From the NCBI GenBank assembly GCA_029262955.1, contig JAJCYL010000293.1, positions 1-6,968 on the forward strand: a stretch of 6,968 bases of DNA, read 5' to 3'. The translations under genes were made by a program, and so were the position numbers. Source of the stretch: Cytophagales bacterium (GTDB taxonomy: Bacteria > Bacteroidota > Bacteroidia > Cytophagales > Cyclobacteriaceae). The notes beneath the pieces were generated by a model that was given only the letters and a program-made list of their open reading frames with translations, did no database searches and was not told the DNA's origin. This document shows, piece after piece, positions 1 through 5,599 of this stretch (position 1 is the stretch's first letter; each line of letters begins with the position of its first letter).

Positions 1-177
1 GCTCATGTGCCATACTATGGTTATGGAGATGGTGTTGTGAGGCTGAGCCTGGGCAATAGCATTGAGGTAGGAGGTAAGGTAGATGAAGCAGGCGTACAAT
101 GGATGTTTTTCCTTGATACAACAGTTAAAGTCGGTGATCAATACATTGTCAGGGATGGGAAGCTACAAACGCTATAA
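1..177 (+). CDS. C-terminal end of a gene starting upstream; possibly M29 aminopeptidase-like
   Basis: Frame 1 is open from the first base to a TAA at 175-177, giving the last 58 residues of a protein whose start lies outside the window. The tail runs from AHVPYYGYGDGVVRLSLGN through a GGK motif to a VRDGKLQTL end. From memory, the spacing L-x-LG-(x)5-GGK-(x)7-W...DGK resembles the C-terminal end of M29 (thermophilic, AmpS-type) aminopeptidases and the related NicX-like dioxygenases, where a His-x-Asp pair near the conserved Trp binds metal. Here the matching place reads Gln33-Trp34-Met35 of the fragment, so those ligands would be absent if the alignment is right. The coding call is firm on reading-frame grounds; the family call is a weak guess, and another hydrolase family is possible. 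It lies 173 bases ahead of the next gene on the same strand, so it is probably a separate transcription unit. Confidence 0.6.
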   Translation, partial: AHVPYYGYGDGVVRLSLGNSIEVGGKVDEAGVQWMFFLDTTVKVGDQYIVRDGKLQTL

Positions 178-218
178 AAAAGCGTTTGCAACCTCCGCAT
201 AGTCGAATTACTACTCTA

Positions 219-270
219 CAATTACGATTACCCTGACAATCACGGGACTTGTAATTGGATTCAATTTTTT
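219..270 (+). terminator. Weak candidate terminator hairpin after the upstream gene
   Basis: CAATTAC at 219-225 is exactly complementary to GTAATTG at 251-257. Inside this stem, CCCTG at 231-235 can pair with CA-C-GGG at 241-246 with one bulged base. A run of six T follows at 265-270. Together this could end transcription of the gene stopping at 177. The outer arms are only seven bases and AT-rich, there is an unpaired internal region between the two stems, and the T-run begins seven bases after the stem, so it is far from a textbook terminator. It could equally be a regulatory palindrome ahead of the gene at 351, or chance. Confidence 0.25.
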
Positions 271-350
271 GGGAACAAACTGTCTACATAAAATCATTTA
301 GAATTTCTTTAACCTTTACATATCTTAATCCCGAATAAAAATTATAGCCA

Positions 351-3300
351 ATGAAGCTCTTAACTGTAATCCTTAGTCTCTTATTAATTGTTACTTCAAC
401 AAATGCCCAGAGAAGAAACAAAGGTCAGAGCCCACCTGAGGTGGTTGATGCCAAGTACTTCAATGGCATGAAGTATCGGTCAATCGGGCCAAGTAGAGGC
501 GGGAGATCCACGGCTATTACAGGTATTCCCGATAAGCCCTATACCTTTTTTATGGGAACAACTGGTGGTGGTGTATGGAGAACAAATGACGCTGGGACCA
601 CCTGGAATAACATTAGTGACGGGCAAATTGCCGCAGGCTCCATCGGGTCCATTGAAGTGGCAGCATCAGACGCGAATGTTGTCTATATGGGTACTGGTTC
701 AGCCTGCACAAGAGGCAATATTTCACCAGGGATTGGAATGTACAAGTCCACAGATCAGGGTAAGACCTGGTCCTTTTCAGGATTAAAGTCTGCGGGCCAA
801 ATCGGTAAGATACTGGTTCATCCGGCGAACGCTGATGTGGTTTATGTAGCAGCTCTTGGTAACATATTCGGGCCCAACAGTGAAAGAGGGTTATTTAAAA
901 GTACCGATGGGGGAAAGAATTGGCAAAAGTCTCTTTTCATCAGCGATAAAACTGGTGTCGTAGACATGGCTATGAACCCAGAAAACCCACGCATTATTTA
1001 TGCAGCAGCATGGCGGGGTGAGCGAAAGCCCTATGCTATGATTGATGGTGGCGAAGAAGGTGGGATTTATAGATCTTCCGATGGTGGTGATAGCTGGAAT
1101 AAATTGGAGGGCGGTCTCCCAACAGGACTGCTTGGAAGAATCGCAATTGCAGTTTCACCTGCAAATCCGATGCGTGTTTGGGCACTAATTCAGGCTGCAG
1201 AGGAGGAGAGTGGAGGTCTGTATCGTTCGGAAGACGGTGGTGATAATTGGAAAAGAATCAATAGAGATCACCGTCAAAGACAGCGTGGCTGGTATTATAC
1301 GCATCTTACAGCGGACCCAAAGGATGAGCATACAGTCTATTCATCTAATACTGGCTTTTATAAATCAATTGACGGAGGCGAGAATTTTGAGAGGATAAGA
1401 ACTCCTCATGGGGACAATCATGGAGTTTGGATCAATCCTAACAATACGAAAATCATGATTAACTGTAATGATGGGGGAGCTAATGTTAGTTTAAATGGAG
1501 GTAAGTCCTGGTCAACACAAGAGAATCAGCCTACAGCTGAATTTTATCGTGTTACAGTGGATAATCAATTTCCATATCGATTGTATGCAGGTCAGCAGGA
1601 TAATACTACCATATCTGTTCCAAGCCAGGAATTGCCGGCAATCTCAAATACAGAGCATTGGGAATCAATCGGTGGTGGCGAAAGTGCCGATGTGGCTGCA
1701 CACCCGACTAATTTCGATATCATTTATGCTGGAACCTATAGTGGAGAGATTACCTACTACAACCGTAAAACTGGCCAGAACCTTCAGATGACCGCTTATC
1801 CCCATTACACTGAGGGAACAGAGCAAAGAGACCTTAAGTATCGCTGGCAGTGGAATTTTCCATTATTTGTTTCGGTCCATAATCCTTCTGAATTGTATAT
1901 GGGTTCTAACGTGGTTCACAGATCAACCAACCAAGGGCAGACCTGGGAAATAATCAGTCCGGACCTCACTCAGTCATTAGATAAGTATTTTGATATTCCC
2001 GGTGGACCAATTCAACATGATGCCACAGGTGTAGAAGTCTATTCCACAATTTTTGCATTGGAAGAATCACCGACTAATTCGGGCGAGATTTGGGCCGGTT
2101 CGGATGATGGCCTGATTCACATCACTAGGGATGGTGGCAAAAACTGGACTAACGTAACTCCACCTAACATGCCGGTAGAAGGCACAGTGAATAAAATTGA
2201 GCTTTCTACTCATCAGGGTGGCCGTGCTTATGTGGCTGTTTACAAATACCGCGACAATGATTTTCGGCCATACATATTCAAAACCAATGATTACGGGACC
2301 ACTTGGAAATTGTTAACTAATGGTTCAAATGGAATTCCTTCAACTCATTTCGTTAGGGCGATTGCGGAAGATCCCGATAAGGAAGGCCTGCTCTATGCAG
2401 GGACAGAGTTCGGGATGTATATTTCTTTTAATGATGGTCAGAGTTGGCAACCATTCCAATTGAATTTACCAGTTACACCTATCACTGATATTGAAGTACA
2501 TCGACAGGACCTTGCAATAAGTACTCAGGGGCGTTCATTCTGGATTTTGGATGACCTTACACCATTACATCAGGTGAAAGATCAAGTGGTTGGTAAGGAT
2601 AAATATCTGTATGCTCCCAGATCATCCTATAGAACAAATGTTGGAGGAAGAAAAGGATTAAGTGCGAGTATCAATTTCTTCGTTGAGAGGGCAAGCGATG
2701 AGTCAGCCACCTTAGAAATTCGGGATTCGGGCGGTAGAGCAGTTCGAAGTTGGAGTTCTGGAGCTGAGGAAAATGACGACCTTGAAAAATTAGAAATAAA
2801 GGATGGTTTCAATCAGGTTAAGTGGGATCTTACTTATCATCCGCCAAAAATGGTGGACAACTTTGTCGCCATGGTTTTTAGTTCAGATAACGCACCTGGT
2901 TCCAGGGCTGTACCTGGCCTATACAAAGTAACATTACAAATTGGAGAATGGTCGAGTAGCCAGGATTTGGAAGTAAAGGCTGATCCCCGGTGGCCCTCGC
3001 TACAGACCAATGACTACACCAAGAAATTCCAGCTGGAAATGGACGTATTGAAATTGATTAATGAATCTCAGGATATTATTCGAAATCTGAGATCGATACG
3101 TGATCAAACAACTCAGATTGGCGAAAAAGTAGATGCAGCCGGTTTAGGCGATGAACTGAAAAAGATGGCTAAGGAGTTAGATATGAAGTTAACGCCAATA
3201 GAAGAAACGTTGGTTCAGAATAAGATTGAAACATCTCAGGATGAAATAAATTTTCGTAGAGTTTTTAGCAATCACATAGCAAGACTATATCGCGTTATTG

Positions 3301-3482
3301 TTGACGAGGATAATGCACCAACCAGTGGCATGATTGAGCGGTGGGAGGACTTAAAGGCGCAGTTTGTGGACTTAAAAAAACCTTATTCTGACCTCATGAA
3401 TATAGAAGTTGAAGCGTTCAATGTTAAAGCACGAGAACTCCAGGCGGGTAAAATAATTTTACCATTAGGTAGTACCAAGTAA
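351..3482 (+). CDS. Secreted VPS10/sortilin-like Asp-box beta-propeller protein
   Basis: A complete 1043-residue exported protein of the type often labelled 'glycosyl hydrolase' or 'VPS10 domain-containing' in Bacteroidota. Residues 1-19 form a signal peptide (Lys2, leucine-rich core, cleavage likely after TNA before Gln20). Eleven Asp-box motifs (S/T-x-D-x-G-x-x-W) start at residues 78, 133, 184, 242, 293, 339, 380, 525, 592, 645 and 692. They form two clusters separated by residues 388-524, which suggests two beta-propellers, as in GH74-type enzymes. Residues 781-876 look like an Ig/FlgD-like beta domain (G-LYKVTL ending in DPR), and 885-1025 is charged and probably helical. No lipobox and no obvious type IX secretion tail are seen. 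Asp-boxes shape the propeller fold and do not by themselves show catalysis, so activity and ligand are unknown. The start is the ATG directly before the signal peptide, preceded by an A-rich stretch without Shine-Dalgarno. The DUF4136 lipoprotein gene follows after 61 bases. Confidence 0.93.
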   Translation: MKLLTVILSLLLIVTSTNAQRRNKGQSPPEVVDAKYFNGMKYRSIGPSRGGRSTAITGIPDKPYTFFMGTTGGGVWRTNDAGTTWNNISDGQIAAGSIGSIEVAASDANVVYMGTGSACTRGNISPGIGMYKSTDQGKTWSFSGLKSAGQIGKILVHPANADVVYVAALGNIFGPNSERGLFKSTDGGKNWQKSLFISDKTGVVDMAMNPENPRIIYAAAWRGERKPYAMIDGGEEGGIYRSSDGGDSWNKLEGGLPTGLLGRIAIAVSPANPMRVWALIQAAEEESGGLYRSEDGGDNWKRINRDHRQRQRGWYYTHLTADPKDEHTVYSSNTGFYKSIDGGENFERIRTPHGDNHGVWINPNNTKIMINCNDGGANVSLNGGKSWSTQENQPTAEFYRVTVDNQFPYRLYAGQQDNTTISVPSQELPAISNTEHWESIGGGESADVAAHPTNFDIIYAGTYSGEITYYNRKTGQNLQMTAYPHYTEGTEQRDLKYRWQWNFPLFVSVHNPSELYMGSNVVHRSTNQGQTWEIISPDLTQSLDKYFDIPGGPIQHDATGVEVYSTIFALEESPTNSGEIWAGSDDGLIHITRDGGKNWTNVTPPNMPVEGTVNKIELSTHQGGRAYVAVYKYRDNDFRPYIFKTNDYGTTWKLLTNGSNGIPSTHFVRAIAEDPDKEGLLYAGTEFGMYISFNDGQSWQPFQLNLPVTPITDIEVHRQDLAISTQGRSFWILDDLTPLHQVKDQVVGKDKYLYAPRSSYRTNVGGRKGLSASINFFVERASDESATLEIRDSGGRAVRSWSSGAEENDDLEKLEIKDGFNQVKWDLTYHPPKMVDNFVAMVFSSDNAPGSRAVPGLYKVTLQIGEWSSSQDLEVKADPRWPSLQTNDYTKKFQLEMDVLKLINESQDIIRNLRSIRDQTTQIGEKVDAAGLGDELKKMAKELDMKLTPIEETLVQNKIETSQDEINFRRVFSNHIARLYRVIVDEDNAPTSGMIERWEDLKAQFVDLKKPYSDLMNIEVEAFNVKARELQAGKIILPLGSTK

Positions 3483-3543
3483 GAATTAATTGTTAAATGC
3501 ATTAGATTTAGAGTAACGTTTAAAGATATTAACAGTTGGCATT

Positions 3544-4191
3544 ATGAAGAAACCTTTACTATTTATTGTTTTGGTCGGATTGATATCCGGATGCGCCTCC
3601 TATTATGATAGGATAATAGAATCAGATTATAGCTACAGTGGTAAGTTTAGCAAATACGATTCGTACGATTTTATGATTAACAGTGAAGCTGGAGTTGATG
3701 ATAAAAATAAAGAGCTGGTAGAAAAATTTATCGGGCAGCGAATGAGGACGTTGGGATTCAGTCAAACTGAAAAGAAACCTAGTCTCATCGTATCCTACAA
3801 GGTATTCTACGATGACTTTAACATGAAGGGCTACGCTCAACCAAGTTTTGCTTCATATGTTAATTCCAATGATAGAGATGCAAAGCTAGCTGATAGTAAA
3901 CCTGCGCAGGATGATGAAGTGCCAGAATTTGCTGACTATTTTAATGTTGGGACTACTGATGCTGGGTTTATTGATCAAAAAGATCTTGATTATGCCTCCA
4001 TTGATTGTGAAATGAATGAAGGGTCGCTACTCATCACTTTCTTTGACAGGAAGGCTAAGAAGACTGTCTGGCAAGGATATGCTTCTGGCGTAGTTCAACG
4101 AATGGACGAAGAAAGGTTTCTAAGACATACCGTTGGTAAAATATTAGATAATTATAGGGTTCTTGCAAGAGGTTTTGGAGTACCTAACTAA
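3544..4191 (+). CDS. DUF4136-family lipoprotein
   Basis: A 215-residue predicted lipoprotein. The N-terminus has two lysines, a hydrophobic stretch and the lipobox ISGC at residues 14-17, so Cys17 should be lipidated after signal peptidase II cleavage. Family signs, recognised from memory, are the early FSKYDSYDF stretch (residues 35-43), a helix with KFIGQRMRTLGF (61-72) followed by the strand PSLIVSYKVFYDD, and the late DRKAKKTVWQGYASG strand pair (168-182) with a closing helix RFLRHTVGKILDNY. The length is usual for the family. DUF4136 proteins have no settled function; they are small envelope lipoproteins. No acidic cluster follows Cys17, so a surface-export signal of the kind described in some Bacteroidota is not apparent and a periplasm-facing location is my guess. 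The gene lies 61 bases after the propeller gene and ends 20 bases before a strong terminator, so it is probably the last gene of that unit. Confidence 0.88.
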   Translation: MKKPLLFIVLVGLISGCASYYDRIIESDYSYSGKFSKYDSYDFMINSEAGVDDKNKELVEKFIGQRMRTLGFSQTEKKPSLIVSYKVFYDDFNMKGYAQPSFASYVNSNDRDAKLADSKPAQDDEVPEFADYFNVGTTDAGFIDQKDLDYASIDCEMNEGSLLITFFDRKAKKTVWQGYASGVVQRMDEERFLRHTVGKILDNYRVLARGFGVPN

Positions 4192-4211
4192 TTAACAAGA
4201 TAATTCTTATT

Positions 4212-4254
4212 AAAGTATAGCCAGGATTTTATTAAATTCTGGCTATACTTTTTT
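4212..4254 (+). terminator. Strong Rho-independent terminator after the DUF4136 gene
   Basis: Bases 4212-4229 pair with 4234-4251 to give an 18-bp stem with a single G-U pair (4225-4238) and a four-base loop. The core GTATAGCCAG pairs with CTGGCTATAC without a mismatch. Six T at 4249-4254 follow and overlap the foot of the stem. The stop codon of the lipoprotein gene ends at 4191, 20 bases before the stem. On the opposite strand only a three-T tail would follow the hairpin, so it should work mainly on + strand transcripts. What is odd is its position: the next coding sequence on the same strand appears to begin at 4260, five bases after the T-run. Confidence 0.88.
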
Positions 4255-4259
4255 GAGCC

Positions 4260-5579
4260 TTGGATACATCTATACAAAACACCACTTCAAAGCAGGACGA
4301 AATTCTCAAGAAACAGAGAAAGTACCTGTTCCCAAATCATTTACTCTTTTATTCAAGCCCGCTTCCATTGGAAAGAGGAGAGGGCTGGTATGTCTGGGAT
4401 ACGGAAGGCAAAAAGTACCTTGATTTCTTTGCAGGTATCCTGACAACAAGTGTTGGCCATAACAGGCAAGAAGTTACCAGTCGGATCAGGGAACAAAGTG
4501 AAAAGTTGATTCATTCTTCCACGCTTTATCCTAACGAGAGCCATGTGTCTTTAGCTGAAAAACTGGCCGAAGTAGCACCAGGCAATATTGATGTTTCTTA
4601 TTTTACTGCCTCCGGTTCGGAAGCTGACGAAACAGCAGTATTTCTCGCCAGAGCGCATACTGGCAACCATGATATTATCGCGTTGCGGCATGGATATAGT
4701 GGCCGTGGAGCTATTGGAATGAGCTTAACTGCTCATGGGAACTGGAGATCACCGGGAACTGAGGTGACAGGTATCAAGCACGCAATTAATCCATATTGCT
4801 ACAGATGCCCACTTAAAATGACTTACCCCTCCTGTGGGGTTGCCTGCGCAGATGACATTGAAGAGGTAATAAAAATGACTACGCCTGGTAAAATCGCCGC
4901 CTTTTTAGCCGAACCGATTCAGGGAGTTGGTGGCTTTATCACTCCACCATCGGAATATTTTAAAATAGCCCATGAGATTGTTAAGCGTTATGAAGGTTTA
5001 TTCATAAGCGATGAAGTACAAACTGGTTTTGGTAGAACAGGGTCAAAATGGTTTGGTATTGAGCATTCAGGTATTGAGCCAGATATTATTACCATGGCGA
5101 AAGGAATCGGCAATGGTATGCCATTAGCAAATACAATGACTACGACTGAAATAGCTCAGAGTACTCTAAAGGCAGGTTCCACGATTAGTACTTTTGGAGG
5201 TAATCCTGTTTCTTGTGCTGCGGGGTTGGGAGTAATGGAGGTCTTGGAAAAGGAGGCTACTCCAAACCATGTCGAAAAAATGGGAAGATTGCTAAGGGTC
5301 GGATTAGAGGAAATACAAAAGTCTTCCAACGTTTTAGGGGATGTTAGAGGGATGGGGCTGATGCAAGGACTTGAGCTGGTGAAAGATAAAACCTCAAAGG
5401 AACCGTCTCCTGATGCTGCCAATCAATTGCTTGAAGCAGCAAGAAAGGAAGGACTATTGATTGGTAAAGGAGGACTATATGGTAATGTGATAAGAATTGC
5501 TCCGCCACTCACAATAAATGAAGATGCAGTGATTGACGCGCTGGAGAAATTGGCTAAAGCCTTCAAACAAATAGGTTAG
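4260..5579 (+). CDS. Class III PLP-dependent aminotransferase (AGXT2/aspartate aminotransferase-family type)
   Basis: A 439-residue cytoplasmic fold-type I aminotransferase, full length for class III. Visible landmarks are the N-terminal KQRKYLFPNHL stretch (18-28), the YVWDTEGKKYLDFFAGI substrate/dimer region (44-60), the phosphate-binding TASGSEADE loop (116-124), AEPIQG (217-222), ISDEVQTGFGRTG with Asp251 for the pyridine nitrogen (249-261), the Schiff-base Lys281 in TMAKGIGNGMP, and STFGGNP (310-316). It should move an amino group from an omega-amine or amino acid to an oxo acid such as pyruvate, glyoxylate or 2-oxoglutarate; which one cannot be told. An insertion at 180-196 carries four cysteines (CX2CX8CX3C). 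The start is a TTG: a TGA stop lies in frame at 4254-4256, there is no ATG in any frame between the previous gene and 4260, and the first in-frame ATG (Met154) is well inside the fold. An exported amidohydrolase gene follows 20 bases downstream, likely in the same operon. Confidence 0.92.
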   Translation: MDTSIQNTTSKQDEILKKQRKYLFPNHLLFYSSPLPLERGEGWYVWDTEGKKYLDFFAGILTTSVGHNRQEVTSRIREQSEKLIHSSTLYPNESHVSLAEKLAEVAPGNIDVSYFTASGSEADETAVFLARAHTGNHDIIALRHGYSGRGAIGMSLTAHGNWRSPGTEVTGIKHAINPYCYRCPLKMTYPSCGVACADDIEEVIKMTTPGKIAAFLAEPIQGVGGFITPPSEYFKIAHEIVKRYEGLFISDEVQTGFGRTGSKWFGIEHSGIEPDIITMAKGIGNGMPLANTMTTTEIAQSTLKAGSTISTFGGNPVSCAAGLGVMEVLEKEATPNHVEKMGRLLRVGLEEIQKSSNVLGDVRGMGLMQGLELVKDKTSKEPSPDAANQLLEAARKEGLLIGKGGLYGNVIRIAPPLTINEDAVIDALEKLAKAFKQIG

Positions 5580-5599
5580 TCAACCCAAACCAAAAAACT

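Noticed and set aside
271..350. Search for a TAnnTTTG promoter before the propeller gene
   Set aside because: Only imperfect look-alikes with wrong spacing were found in this AT-rich stretch; nothing good enough to call.
565..786. Alternative + frame reading inside the propeller gene (also 1210-1398 and 1495-1791)
   Set aside because: The overlapping main frame carries the signal peptide and Asp-boxes; these out-of-frame stretches show no family features.
1198..1212. Purine-rich GCAGAGGAGGAGAG stretch resembling a Shine-Dalgarno site
   Set aside because: It codes for Ala-Ala-Glu-Glu-Glu-Ser inside the propeller protein and precedes no real start; this phylum seldom uses such sites.
2627..2812. 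Open frame on the minus strand inside the propeller gene (also 3622-3840, 4353-4544 and 5156-5422 inside the other genes)
   Set aside because: Each lies wholly within a well-supported + strand gene, has no recognisable domain or signal, and looks like an antisense shadow.
3503..3510. TAGATTTA, a 7/8 match to the Bacteroidota -7 element TAnnTTTG, ahead of the lipoprotein gene
   Set aside because: The only nearby TTG (3490-3492) is about ten bases upstream, too close for the -33 element, so the promoter is not supported.
4192..4262. Frameshift hiding an upstream ATG start for the aminotransferase
   Set aside because: No ATG exists in any + frame between the lipoprotein stop and 4260, and the N-terminal residues from 4260 onward already look like a normal family N-terminus.
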